Below are positions 34,134-46,909 of a stretch of DNA of 64,000 bases, piece by piece. The stretch's first letter is position 1; every line of letters starts with the position of its first letter. Origin of the DNA: Streptomyces collinus (GTDB lineage Bacteria > Actinomycetota > Actinomycetes > Streptomycetales > Streptomycetaceae). The stretch spans positions 5,270,001 to 5,334,000 of the forward strand of contig NZ_CP133771.1 of assembly GCF_031348265.1 (NCBI RefSeq), read 5' to 3'. The notes below the pieces were generated by a model. That model was given only the letters and a program-made list of their open reading frames with translations, was not told where the DNA came from and made no database searches. The position numbers and the translations under genes are program-made.

Positions 34134-34991
34134 ATGCAGGGCACGACCGTGCGCCGCGTGGGCCTGATGCTCGCGGTGGCGACCGCGCTGACGGGGGTGG
34201 CGGCCTGCACGTCCCAGGACTCCTCCGACGACCCCGGCCGGGACGACCGCGCCGCGCGCGGCCGGTCCCTGGCGGCCCTTCGCTCCGCCGAGCGCGCCAC
34301 CGAGCACGCCGAGTCCGCCCGGGTCGAGTCCACGACCACCATGGGCTCCCTGATGTCCATGACCGCAGACGGCACCCTCGGCTGGAGCGACGGCATCACC
34401 GGCACCCTCACCATCACGTACACCGGCGGCACCGTGGCCGACACCATGCGCCGGCTCGGCACCACCTCCATGGAGGCCCGCTACCTGCCCGACGCGTACT
34501 ACGCGCGCATGGGTGCGAAGTTCGCCGAGCAGACCGGCGGCAAGCGCTGGATCCGGTACGCGTACAAGGACCTCGGAGCCCTGACCGGAGGCTCCGGTTC
34601 CCACCTCGGCGACCAGATGCGCAGCACCACCCCCAACCAGTCGGTGAAACTCCTGCTGTCCTCCGGCGACGTCCGGAAGGTCGGCGAGGAGACCGTCCGC
34701 GGCCGGACCGCCACGCACTGGTCCGGCACCGTGGCGGCGGCCGACGTCGCCGACGCCGCACTGAGGAAGCAGCTCACCGGGGCCGGAGTCACCACCGAGA
34801 CCGTCGACATCTGGATCGACAAGCGGAACCTGCTGGTCAAGAAAGTCGAGAAGGCGCGGATGGCCACGGGCCTGATGACCCAGACCGCGCACTACGCCGA
34901 CTACGGCGTCCGGGTCCGGGCCGAGCGGCCCCCGGCGTCCGACACCGGCGACTTCGAGGACCTGATGCGGAAGCGGACCGGTACGCCCTGA
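34134..34991 (+). CDS. Lipoprotein, LppX/LprG-like fold likely
   Basis: A 285-aa exported protein. The signal peptide ends in the lipobox LTGVAAC, so Cys is acylated and the protein anchored outside the membrane. The mature part is beta-rich with repeated patterns such as DAYYARMGAKFAEQTGGKRW and KVGEETVRGRTATHWSGTV. These resemble the LppX/LprG superfamily of actinobacterial lipid-binding lipoproteins. It is paralogous to the next gene. The two sit between rplA and rplJ, as in other streptomycetes. Start ATG 34134 is set by the signal peptide. Confidence 0.82.
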   Translation: MQGTTVRRVGLMLAVATALTGVAACTSQDSSDDPGRDDRAARGRSLAALRSAERATEHAESARVESTTTMGSLMSMTADGTLGWSDGITGTLTITYTGGTVADTMRRLGTTSMEARYLPDAYYARMGAKFAEQTGGKRWIRYAYKDLGALTGGSGSHLGDQMRSTTPNQSVKLLLSSGDVRKVGEETVRGRTATHWSGTVAAADVADAALRKQLTGAGVTTETVDIWIDKRNLLVKKVEKARMATGLMTQTAHYADYGVRVRAERPPASDTGDFEDLMRKRTGTP

Positions 34992-35083
34992 GGGCTCCGT
35001 CAATTCGGATAGATCACTTGTGCCCACTGGGATAGGCTCACGGCCTTGCTGTGAAGCAAGCATGTATTCCTTGGGGGGAATCA

Positions 35084-35911
35084 ATGAGGACATCCATACC
35101 TGCCGCCGGGCTGGGCGCTCTGCTCCTCGCCGCCGGCGCTGTCGGCTGCGGCTCCGAGGAGTCGCCCGAGATGACGCCCGCTGCGGCCGTCGCCAAGGCG
35201 GCGAAGAACACGGAGGACATCACGTCCCTCCAGTACCGCATGAAGGGCACGGTCCCGGAGTCGGGCCGCGTCGAGGGCGAGGCGGCCATGCGCCTGAAGC
35301 CCACGATCGCCATGAGCATGAAGATGCAGGCGCCCGATCAGGCCGCCGGTGAAACGGTGGAGATCCGCCTCGTCGACAAGGCCATGTATCTCGGTGGGGG
35401 AGCCGAGATGGCCAAGGAGATGGACGGCAAGCGCTGGCTGAAGTTCGATCTCTCCGGCTCCGCCGCGGCCAAGGACCTGGACAAGATGGGGTCCCCGAGC
35501 CAGGCCGAGCAGAACCCGGCGGCGGAGTCCACCTTCCTCACGGGCGCCAAGGACGTGAAGAAGGTCGGCAGCGAGAAGGTCGACGGCGTCGAGACCACCC
35601 ACTACAAGGGCACGGTCACCCTCGCCGAACTGCGTGCTTCGCTCAAGGACAGCAAGGGTGAGACCCGCGAGCAGCGCGAGAAGAGCATCAAGCAGTACGA
35701 GAAGCTCGGCGTCGACAAGCTCACGATGGACATGTGGGTCGACGGCGAGGACCACACCAAGCAGTTCCGCATGAAGGGCCAGGCCGACAAGGGTCCGATG
35801 GACATGACCATCACCTTCGTCGACTACAACAAGCCGGTCACCGTCAAGGCCCCGCCGGCCGGTGAAGTCGCGGACCTGGGCGAGATGTTCAAGGAGCTGG
35901 GCCAGGGCTGA
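35084..35911 (+). CDS. Lipoprotein paralogue, LppX/LprG-like fold likely
   Basis: A 275-aa lipoprotein: MRTSIPAAGLGALLLAAGAV then Gly and the lipobox Cys (AVGC). It shares the organisation of its upstream neighbour: LVDKAMYLGGGAEMAKEMDG-type strands, KVGSEKVDGVETTHYKGTV, and a C-terminal YNKPVTVKAPPAGEVADL. The ribosome site TTGGGGGGAA precedes ATG 35084. Tandem placement suggests duplication. It probably binds a hydrophobic ligand outside the membrane, which is an inference from the fold family only. Confidence 0.82.
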   Translation: MRTSIPAAGLGALLLAAGAVGCGSEESPEMTPAAAVAKAAKNTEDITSLQYRMKGTVPESGRVEGEAAMRLKPTIAMSMKMQAPDQAAGETVEIRLVDKAMYLGGGAEMAKEMDGKRWLKFDLSGSAAAKDLDKMGSPSQAEQNPAAESTFLTGAKDVKKVGSEKVDGVETTHYKGTVTLAELRASLKDSKGETREQREKSIKQYEKLGVDKLTMDMWVDGEDHTKQFRMKGQADKGPMDMTITFVDYNKPVTVKAPPAGEVADLGEMFKELGQG

Positions 35912-35954
35912 ACCGCCCCGCGCCGATCATCCGTACGGGCGGATTTGCCTGACG

Positions 35955-36160
35955 GCGATCCGTTCCCGTACTCTCCTGAAGAAGCCAAAGACCGCTGGTC
36001 GTTACCGCGCGCTCATCTGAGGGCGCGGTGGCCGAAGGATCCGCTGAACGGCGGACGACCCGCGCAGGTGACACTGGAGAAGCTCCCGGAAGCCGCCCGC
36101 CCCGTGCGTGCGTGAGACCGGTCGAGCTACGCCCCGTGCGCTTGCGCCGGGGCGTTTCGT
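35955..36160 (+). ncRNA. Ribosomal protein L10 leader with attenuator hairpin
   Basis: The 309-bp gap before rplJ contains gaagaagccaaagaccgctg near 35980, resembling the L10-leader kink-turn region bound by L10(L12)4, and a pairing partner after it. A hairpin at 36129-36155 (acgccccg / cggggcgt) followed by TTCGTTTT looks like an intrinsic terminator between leader and gene. L10 binding probably gives feedback control of rplJL. Exact boundaries are approximate. Confidence 0.65.
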
Positions 36161-36220
36161 TTTCCCCAGTCCTCCTTCGGGTCCGCGCGGTCCGACACAC
36201 CCGGAAGGAGGCCGAGGCTC

Positions 36221-36751
36221 ATGGCGAGGCCTGACAAGGTCGATGCCGTCGAGGAGATGCGGGAGAAGTTCCGCAACTCCAACGCTGCCGTCGTTACCGC
36301 GTACACCGGTCTCACCGTCGCGCAGCTCCAGCAGCTGCGTCGTTCACTCGGTGAGAACGCTCAGTACCGTGTGGCGAAGAACACGCTGACCAAGATTGCG
36401 GCCAACGAGGCCGGGATCACGACGCTGGACGACCTCTTTGCGGGTTCGTCGGCCGTCGCCTTCGTGACCGGTGACCCGGTCGAGGCGGCGAAGGGTCTCC
36501 GTGACTTCGCCAAGGACAACCCCAACCTCGTCATCAAGGGCGGCGTCCTTGACGGCAAGGCGTTGTCCGCCGATGAGATCAAGAAGCTTGCGGACCTCGA
36601 GTCCCGCGAGGTTCTGCTCTCCAAGCTGGCCGGTGCCATGAAGGGCAAGCAGTCCCAGGCTGCCTCTGTCTTCCAGGCGCTGCCGTCGAAGCTCGTCCGC
36701 ACCGTGGACGCGCTCCGTGCCAAGCAGGACGAGCAGGGCGGTGCCGAGTAA
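36221..36751 (+). CDS. rplJ: 50S ribosomal protein L10
   Basis: A 176-aa stalk base protein that binds 23S rRNA and holds several L7/L12 dimers on its C-terminal helix. It starts MARPDKVDAVEEMREKFRNS and has the conserved TAYTGLTVAQLQQLRRSL. AAGGAGG lies upstream. It also acts as the probable autoregulator of the operon via the leader before it. rplL follows after 115 bp. Confidence 0.96.
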   Translation: MARPDKVDAVEEMREKFRNSNAAVVTAYTGLTVAQLQQLRRSLGENAQYRVAKNTLTKIAANEAGITTLDDLFAGSSAVAFVTGDPVEAAKGLRDFAKDNPNLVIKGGVLDGKALSADEIKKLADLESREVLLSKLAGAMKGKQSQAASVFQALPSKLVRTVDALRAKQDEQGGAE

Positions 36752-36866
36752 CTCGGCTCGCATCCCGGCCGCCGCTGCCTGAACGCGGCGACCGTCGCGG
36801 GCCAAACGTACGCCCGCCTCACATGTACATCCGGCACCTGCCGAATTAGTGGAAGGACCGCCAATC

Positions 36867-37256
36867 ATGGCGAAGCTCAGCCAGGAAGACCTGCTCGCGC
36901 AGTTCGAGGAGATGACCCTCATCGAGCTCTCCGAGTTCGTGAAGGCGTTCGAGGAGAAGTTCGACGTCACCGCCGCCGCTGCCGCGCCGGTCGTCGTCGC
37001 CGGTGGTGCCGCTGGTGGCGCCGCCGCCGAGGCCGCTGAGGAGCAGGACGAGTTCGACGTCATCCTCACCGGTGCCGGCGACAAGAAGATCCAGGTCATC
37101 AAGGTCGTGCGTGAGCTGACCTCCCTGGGTCTGAAGGAGGCCAAGGACCTCGTGGACGGCGCCCCGAAGCCCGTTCTCGAGAAGGTCGCCAAGGACGCCG
37201 CCGAGAAGGCCGCCGAGTCCCTCAAGGGCGCCGGCGCCTCCGTCGAGGTCAAGTAA
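36867..37256 (+). CDS. rplL: 50S ribosomal protein L7/L12
   Basis: A 129-aa acidic stalk protein. The N-terminal dimerisation domain (MAKLSQEDLLAQFEEMTLIE), the Ala/Gly-rich hinge and the C-terminal domain with EKTEF-type sequence (DEFDVILTGAGDKKIQVIKV) are all present. It recruits EF-Tu, EF-G and other GTPases. ATG 36867 is used because the frame upstream is not conserved. Confidence 0.96.
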   Translation: MAKLSQEDLLAQFEEMTLIELSEFVKAFEEKFDVTAAAAAPVVVAGGAAGGAAAEAAEEQDEFDVILTGAGDKKIQVIKVVRELTSLGLKEAKDLVDGAPKPVLEKVAKDAAEKAAESLKGAGASVEVK

Positions 37257-37317
37257 GACCTTTCGGATCCGCAAGGATCCACAACGCGTCCCACTGGACG
37301 TGTAACGCGTAAGCGCG

Positions 37318-37351
37318 GAAGAGCGATCATCCATCCGGGTGGTCGCTCTTC
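37318..37351 (+). terminator. Hairpin after rplL
   Basis: Arms gaagagcga / tcgctcttc with extra internal pairing, 60 bases after rplL. There is no strong T run, so it may attenuate rather than stop transcription into rpoB. Confidence 0.65.
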
Positions 37352-37618
37352 GGCGTTCTCGGGGGCGGGCCACGGTTGCCTTGAAGCCCCGGTGACGGGG
37401 GGTATGGTGATCTTCGTCGTGTCTCCGGGCGGCCCCGGATCGGGCAGAGGGGCCTTGACGAACCGCACGCAGCGCGCAATTCTCAGGACGCGTCGTCACA
37501 GGATCCGAATCCGAGGCATGGATCGGCGACGAAGAGGGCAGTACTAACGTGCGTTGAGGGCAGCGCCGTGTCGCAGGAGTGGAACAACGAGGGTGAACAC
37601 GGGTTCCAGGACCCGCAC

Positions 37619-37647
37619 TGGACATCAGTGTGCCAAGTGGCTACACT
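37619..37647 (+). promoter_or_regulatory. Candidate rpoB promoter
   Basis: TGGACA and TACACT are spaced by exactly 17 bp, placing a start site near 37654 and giving a leader of about 175 nt before rpoB. The 570-bp rplL-rpoB gap (37257-37828) otherwise holds the rplL hairpin, and a weaker TTGACG/AATTCT pair at 37455-37483. I see no gene in it. Confidence 0.6.
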
Positions 37648-37828
37648 GACCCTTTGCGCTGCCTGTTAGCTGTCCCCTGCCCGTCACCAGGGGTCTGCCC
37701 TCGCCCGAGCATCGATGACAAGAAATGTCTGACCTGGCCTTTCAGCCCTGTCGGCACAGCTTGTCTCCGTGTACGGGAGAGGGGCCGGTACGCGCGTAGT
37801 GAGTCCGAGCCCTCGGAAGGACCCCCTC

Positions 37829-40800
37829 TTGGCCGCCTCGCGCAACGCCTCGACCGCGAATACGAACAACGCCGCCAGCACTGCCCCGCTGCGCATCTCT
37901 TTTGCAAAGATCAAGGAGCCTCTCGAGGTTCCGAACCTGCTCGCGCTGCAGACCGAGAGCTTCGACTGGCTGCTCGGCAACACCGCCTGGCAGAGTCGGG
38001 TCGAGGAGGCTCTCGAGAACGGTCAGGACGTCCCCACCAAGTCCGGGCTCGAGGAGATCTTCGAGGAGATCTCCCCGATCGAGGACTTCAGCGGGTCGAT
38101 GTCGCTGACCTTCCGCGACCACCGTTTCGAGCCGCCGAAGAACTCCATCGACGAGTGCAAGGACCGCGATTTCACGTACGCGGCCCCGCTCTTCGTCACC
38201 GCTGAGTTCACGAACAACGAGACCGGCGAGATCAAGTCCCAGACGGTCTTCATGGGCGACTTCCCGCTCATGACGAACAAGGGCACCTTCGTCATCAACG
38301 GCACCGAGCGTGTCGTGGTGTCGCAGCTGGTCCGTTCGCCCGGTGTCTACTTCGACTCCTCCATCGACAAGACGTCCGACAAGGACATCTTCTCCGCGAA
38401 GATCATCCCGTCCCGGGGTGCCTGGCTGGAGATGGAGATCGACAAGCGCGACATGGTCGGTGTCCGCATCGACCGCAAGCGCAAGCAGTCCGTCACCGTC
38501 CTGCTCAAGGCGCTCGGCTGGACCACCGAGCAGATCCTCGAGGAGTTCGGCGAGTACGAGTCCATGCGCGCCACCCTGGAGAAGGACCACACCCAGGGCC
38601 AGGACGACGCGCTGCTCGACATCTACCGCAAGCTGCGTCCGGGCGAGCCCCCCACGCGTGAGGCCGCGCAGACGCTGCTGGAGAACCTGTACTTCAACCC
38701 CAAGCGCTACGACCTGGCCAAGGTCGGCCGCTACAAGGTCAACAAGAAGCTGGGTGCGGACGCTCCGCTGGACGCGGGCATCCTGACCGTCGAGGACATC
38801 ATCTCGACGATCAAGTACCTGGTGAAGCTGCACGCGGGCGAGACCGAGACGGTCGGCGACAGCGGTACGGAGATCGTCGTCGAGACCGACGACATCGACC
38901 ACTTCGGCAACCGCCGCCTGCGCAGCGTCGGCGAGCTCATCCAGAACCAGGTCCGCACGGGTCTGGCGCGTATGGAGCGTGTCGTCCGCGAGCGGATGAC
39001 GACCCAGGACGTCGAGGCGATCACGCCGCAGACCCTGATCAACATCCGGCCGGTCGTCGCCTCCATCAAGGAGTTCTTCGGCACCAGCCAGCTGTCGCAG
39101 TTCATGGACCAGAACAACCCGCTGTCGGGTCTCACCCACAAGCGCCGTCTGTCGGCTCTTGGCCCGGGTGGTCTGTCCCGTGAGCGGGCCGGCTTCGAGG
39201 TCCGTGACGTGCACCCCTCGCACTACGGCCGCATGTGCCCGATCGAGACGCCCGAAGGCCCGAACATCGGTCTGATCGGCTCGCTCGCCTCCTACGGCCG
39301 CGTCAACGCGTTCGGTTTCGTCGAGACCCCCTACCGCAAGGTGTTCGAGGGCCAGGTCACCGACGAGGTCGACTACCTGACCGCCGACGAGGAGGACCGC
39401 TTCGTCATCGCGCAGGCCAACGCGCAGCTGACGGACGACCTCCGCTTCGCCGAGGCCCGGGTGCTGGTCCGCCGTAAGGGCGGCGAGGTCGACTACGTCA
39501 CCGGCGAGGACGTCGACTACATGGACGTCTCGCCGCGCCAGATGGTGTCGGTCGCGACCGCCATGATCCCGTTCCTGGAGCACGACGACGCCAACCGTGC
39601 CCTCATGGGCGCGAACATGATGCGTCAGGCCGTGCCGCTGATTAAGTCCGAGTCCCCGCTCGTCGGCACCGGCATGGAGTACCGCTCCGCCGTCGACGCC
39701 GGCGACGTGGTCAAGGCCGAGAAGGCGGGTGTGGTCCAGGAGGTCTCCGCGGACTACATCACCACCGCCAACGACGACGGCACGTACATCACGTACCGCC
39801 TGGCCAAGTTCGCCCGCTCCAACCAGGGCACCTCGGTCAACCAGAAGGTCATCGTCAACGAGGGCGACCGGATCATCGAGGGCCAGGTCCTGGCCGACGG
39901 TCCGGCCACCCAGAACGGCGAGATGGCGCTGGGCAAGAACCTGCTCGTGGCGTTCATGCCGTGGGAGGGTCACAACTACGAGGACGCGATCATCCTGTCG
40001 CAGCGCCTCGTGCAGGACGACGTCCTCTCCTCGATCCACATCGAGGAGCACGAGGTCGACGCCCGTGACACCAAGCTCGGCCCCGAGGAGATCACCCGGG
40101 ACATCCCGAACGTCTCCGAGGAGGTCCTCGCCGACCTCGACGAGCGCGGCATCATCCGCATCGGTGCCGAGGTCGTCGCCGGCGACATCCTGGTCGGCAA
40201 GGTCACGCCCAAGGGTGAGACCGAGCTGACGCCGGAAGAGCGCCTGCTGCGCGCCATCTTCGGTGAGAAGGCCCGTGAGGTCCGTGACACCTCGCTGAAG
40301 GTCCCGCACGGCGAGATCGGCAAGGTCATCGGCGTCCGCGTCTTCGACCGCGAGGAGGGCGACGAGCTTCCCCCCGGTGTGAACCAGCTGGTGCGCGTCT
40401 ACGTCGCGCAGAAGCGCAAGATCACCGACGGTGACAAGCTCGCCGGCCGGCACGGCAACAAGGGCGTCATCTCGAAGATCCTGCCGATCGAGGACATGCC
40501 GTTCCTGGAGGACGGCACCCCGGTCGACATCATCCTCAACCCGCTCGGTGTGCCGTCCCGAATGAACCCGGGTCAGGTCCTGGAGATCCACCTGGGCTGG
40601 CTCGCCAGCCGCGGCTGGGACGTCTCCGGCCTCGCGGACGACTGGGCGCAGCGCCTGCAGGCCATCGAGGCCGACCAGGTCGCGCCGGGCACCAACGTCG
40701 CCACCCCCGTCTTCGACGGTGCGCGTGAGGACGAGCTGGCCGGTCTGCTGAACCACACCATCCCGAACCGCGACGGCGAGCGCATGGTGCTCCCGACCGG

Positions 40801-41314
40801 TAAGGCGCCGCTGTTCGACGGCCGCTCCGGCGAGCCGTTCCCGGAGCCGATCTCGGTCGGCTACATGTACATCCTCAAGCTGCACCACCTGGTCGACGAC
40901 AAGCTGCACGCCCGGTCGACCGGTCCGTACTCGATGATCACCCAGCAGCCGCTGGGTGGTAAGGCCCAGTTCGGTGGCCAGCGCTTCGGTGAGATGGAGG
41001 TGTGGGCGCTGGAGGCTTACGGCGCCGCGTACGCCCTCCAGGAGCTGCTGACCATCAAGTCCGACGACGTGACCGGCCGCGTGAAGGTCTACGAGGCCAT
41101 CGTCAAGGGCGAGAACATCCCCGAGCCCGGCATCCCCGAGTCCTTCAAGGTGCTCATCAAGGAGATGCAGTCCCTGTGCCTCAACGTGGAGGTGCTGTCC
41201 TCGGACGGCATGTCCATCGAGATGCGCGACACCGACGAGGACGTCTTCCGCGCTGCGGAGGAGCTTGGCATCGACCTGTCCCGGCGTGAGCCGAGCAGCG
41301 TCGAAGAGGTCTGA
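37829..41314 (+). CDS. rpoB: DNA-directed RNA polymerase subunit beta
   Basis: A 1161-aa core polymerase subunit. The start is TTG 37829 (read MAASRNASTANTNN), with GGAAGG upstream; this matches the known S. coelicolor N-terminus. The rifampicin pocket GTSQLSQFMDQNNPLSGLTH and KRRLSALGPGGLSRERAGFE is wild type at the usual resistance positions (D, H, R and S residues intact), predicting rifampicin sensitivity at target level. PIETPEGPNIGLI and GDKLAGRHGNKGVIS (active-site region) are conserved. rpoC follows after 94 bp. Confidence 0.97.
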   Translation: MAASRNASTANTNNAASTAPLRISFAKIKEPLEVPNLLALQTESFDWLLGNTAWQSRVEEALENGQDVPTKSGLEEIFEEISPIEDFSGSMSLTFRDHRFEPPKNSIDECKDRDFTYAAPLFVTAEFTNNETGEIKSQTVFMGDFPLMTNKGTFVINGTERVVVSQLVRSPGVYFDSSIDKTSDKDIFSAKIIPSRGAWLEMEIDKRDMVGVRIDRKRKQSVTVLLKALGWTTEQILEEFGEYESMRATLEKDHTQGQDDALLDIYRKLRPGEPPTREAAQTLLENLYFNPKRYDLAKVGRYKVNKKLGADAPLDAGILTVEDIISTIKYLVKLHAGETETVGDSGTEIVVETDDIDHFGNRRLRSVGELIQNQVRTGLARMERVVRERMTTQDVEAITPQTLINIRPVVASIKEFFGTSQLSQFMDQNNPLSGLTHKRRLSALGPGGLSRERAGFEVRDVHPSHYGRMCPIETPEGPNIGLIGSLASYGRVNAFGFVETPYRKVFEGQVTDEVDYLTADEEDRFVIAQANAQLTDDLRFAEARVLVRRKGGEVDYVTGEDVDYMDVSPRQMVSVATAMIPFLEHDDANRALMGANMMRQAVPLIKSESPLVGTGMEYRSAVDAGDVVKAEKAGVVQEVSADYITTANDDGTYITYRLAKFARSNQGTSVNQKVIVNEGDRIIEGQVLADGPATQNGEMALGKNLLVAFMPWEGHNYEDAIILSQRLVQDDVLSSIHIEEHEVDARDTKLGPEEITRDIPNVSEEVLADLDERGIIRIGAEVVAGDILVGKVTPKGETELTPEERLLRAIFGEKAREVRDTSLKVPHGEIGKVIGVRVFDREEGDELPPGVNQLVRVYVAQKRKITDGDKLAGRHGNKGVISKILPIEDMPFLEDGTPVDIILNPLGVPSRMNPGQVLEIHLGWLASRGWDVSGLADDWAQRLQAIEADQVAPGTNVATPVFDGAREDELAGLLNHTIPNRDGERMVLPTGKAPLFDGRSGEPFPEPISVGYMYILKLHHLVDDKLHARSTGPYSMITQQPLGGKAQFGGQRFGEMEVWALEAYGAAYALQELLTIKSDDVTGRVKVYEAIVKGENIPEPGIPESFKVLIKEMQSLCLNVEVLSSDGMSIEMRDTDEDVFRAAEELGIDLSRREPSSVEEV

Positions 41315-41408
41315 CGGGAGTCCGGAGGCCTTCGCGATGAAGGCCTCCGGCCCCAGGACCCCCGTATCAGACCCCATGACTTACAACCCTGAGAGGGATT
41401 GACGCATA

Positions 41409-45308
<3,900 letters not shown>

Positions 45309-45321
45309 GCGAGTCGCTTGA

Positions 45322-45361
45322 GCCGAAGGGCGGTCATCCTGCGGGGTGGCCGCCCTTCGGC
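45322..45361. terminator. Bidirectional terminator between rpoC and the M48 gene
   Basis: A 12-bp stem gccgaagggcgg / ccgcccttcggc. It lies between convergent genes and can serve both rpoC and the minus-strand operon ending at 45365. Confidence 0.85.
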
Positions 45362-45364
45362 GTC

Positions 45365-46357
45365 TCACCGGCGGTTGTTCAGATGGGCCTGCAAGTGGTG
45401 CAGCCGCGTGTGGACGTCGGGGTGGGAGTCAAGCAGGCGCGCGATCACTGCCTCCCTGGTGAAGGCGAGACCCGGGGCGTCGGCCCGGCGAGATTCCTCC
45501 CGGGCGCGTTCCTGGTGCAGCACCGCCATCAGCTGGGGTGCGAAGCCAAGGCCCGCAGCGTGCTCGTCGGCCCGCAGCTCGGACCGCCGGGACACCGCGG
45601 CGGCCAGGTACGGAGTGGCCAGGGGCAGGAAGATCAGTCCGTACGTGGCGGTCGCCAGCGCGATCACGGCCGCGCCGGCCACGCCGATCACGACGGCGGC
45701 CGCACCGGTCGGGAGCCGGCCCAGCCCAGCGGTCAGCAGCACCAGCAGACGCCAGGAGAGCCGGGCCGGCAGCGCGTACCAGACGGACAGCAGTGAGGCC
45801 CACGCGTGCCCCCGGGTGTGATGCCCCAGTTCGTGGGCGAGGACGCCGCCGAGCTGCGCGGGCGGCAGGACGCGCAGCGAGTGACTGGTCACACCGACGA
45901 TGTGACCGGCCGCCGCCATGGCGTTGATGTCGTCGCTTTCCTCCACCCACAGCTGATAGCCGCTCGCGTCCACTCCGGCCCGGGCGGTCACCTCGCGCCA
46001 GACGGGCCGCAGCCGTTCGTCCTCCAACGCAGTGGGGTAACGCAGGCCGAACAGCCACCGGGCCATGAGGCGCTCACACGGCCGGTGGAAGGCCAGAGCT
46101 CCACTGAGGGCCCAGCCTCCGAAGAGAAGCGGCCACGGCAGATTGCTCAGGTGGCTCACGGCGTACGAGATGGCGAAGACGACGCCCAGACTGGCCGTCA
46201 CCTGCGGGAGATGCAGCGCCAGCGAGCCGAGAGCGGTGACGTCCGCCCCGCGTTGGCGGGCGGCGATGTGGACCCGGCCGGGGCGGTGGGGGAGGTCGTC
46301 GTCACAGGCCGGTGGCGAGGAGCCGGGCGTCCGCGATTGCTCGGACTCGTACGACAT
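45365..46357 (-). CDS. M48 family membrane metalloprotease
   Basis: A 330-aa membrane protease. Two N-terminal hydrophobic segments (about 50-70 and 76-92) are followed by a peptidase domain with HELGH at 175-179, two further hydrophobic segments (about 200-250), and the third zinc ligand in ELRADEHAAGLG. It resembles HtpX/M48 proteins with a juxtamembrane active site. It is the last gene of a six-gene minus-strand run and begins 45 bp after the Pycsar-type effector gene. A role in processing or degrading a membrane partner, possibly the effector or SPFH protein, is inferred from position only. Confidence 0.87.
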   Translation of the reverse strand: MSYESEQSRTPGSSPPACDDDLPHRPGRVHIAARQRGADVTALGSLALHLPQVTASLGVVFAISYAVSHLSNLPWPLLFGGWALSGALAFHRPCERLMARWLFGLRYPTALEDERLRPVWREVTARAGVDASGYQLWVEESDDINAMAAAGHIVGVTSHSLRVLPPAQLGGVLAHELGHHTRGHAWASLLSVWYALPARLSWRLLVLLTAGLGRLPTGAAAVVIGVAGAAVIALATATYGLIFLPLATPYLAAAVSRRSELRADEHAAGLGFAPQLMAVLHQERAREESRRADAPGLAFTREAVIARLLDSHPDVHTRLHHLQAHLNNRR

Positions 46358-46402
46358 GGGTGGGGTCCGTCCTTCCCGTGCGGGGGCAAAGAGCGGTGAC
46401 GT

Positions 46403-46909
46403 TCAGATGAGGAGCATCGAGCCGGGCAGCAGGACGGCCGCGCAGCCGAACGAGAGCAGTCCGGTCCGGATCCAGAAGTGCTTGCGGGCGGCGATGCCGC
46501 TCGTCTCGGCTAGGGCGGCCCGGAGGCCGGGGCCGGGGTCGCGGCCTGTTTCCGCCAGGGCGGCGGCGAGCCGGCCGGTCTGCGAGGCCCGTCGTATGTC
46601 GCCGAAGTAGGTGAGAGGCCGGCCGGGCGTCCACCGGCTTCTCCGGTAGCGGGGCAGTACCGCCAGCAGAAGGGCGAACAGGGCGACGACCAGCGAGGCC
46701 GTCCCCGCCCACCACAGCAGGGCGGCGGGCCCCGGGAGTTGGTCCGGACTCCAGTGGCGGTTGGTCAGGAGCGCGGCCAGCACGCCCGCCGAGATGCCGA
46801 GCGCGCCGACGAGAACGGTGGCCTTGGCGTCGGCACGGGCGATCTCGTTCCTGAGGTCGGCGAGCAGCTGGGTGCCCGCCCGCACCCCGGGGTCGTCCGA
46901 GGGGGTCAT
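46403..46909 (-). CDS. Pycsar effector-like (PycTM) two-helix membrane protein
   Basis: A 168-aa protein matching the Pycsar effector family as I recognise it. The N-terminal helix GTQLLADLRNEIARADAKAT leads straight into a transmembrane pair (VLVGALGISAGVLAALL and WWAGTASLVVALFALLLAVL). Then come RPLTYFGDIRRASQTGRLAA and a C-terminal hydrophobic helix (GLLSFGCAAVLLPGSMLLI). In Pycsar, such proteins respond to cyclic pyrimidine nucleotides by damaging the inner membrane. ATG 46909 overlaps the stop of the upstream SPFH-like gene by four bases. A cyclase lies three genes upstream on the same strand, consistent with a cyclase-effector system. Confidence 0.8.
   Translation of the reverse strand: MTPSDDPGVRAGTQLLADLRNEIARADAKATVLVGALGISAGVLAALLTNRHWSPDQLPGPAALLWWAGTASLVVALFALLLAVLPRYRRSRWTPGRPLTYFGDIRRASQTGRLAAALAETGRDPGPGLRAALAETSGIAARKHFWIRTGLLSFGCAAVLLPGSMLLI

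Noticed and set aside
37455..37483. TTGACG/AATTCT pair as the main rpoB promoter
   Set aside because: The minus-10 is poor; the TGGACA/TACACT pair downstream fits better, although both might be used.
37742..41377. Very long open frame antisense to rpoB (about 1200 codons)
   Set aside because: It mirrors rpoB codon structure in high-GC DNA, has no family motifs and starts beyond the rpoB ends; it is a shadow frame.
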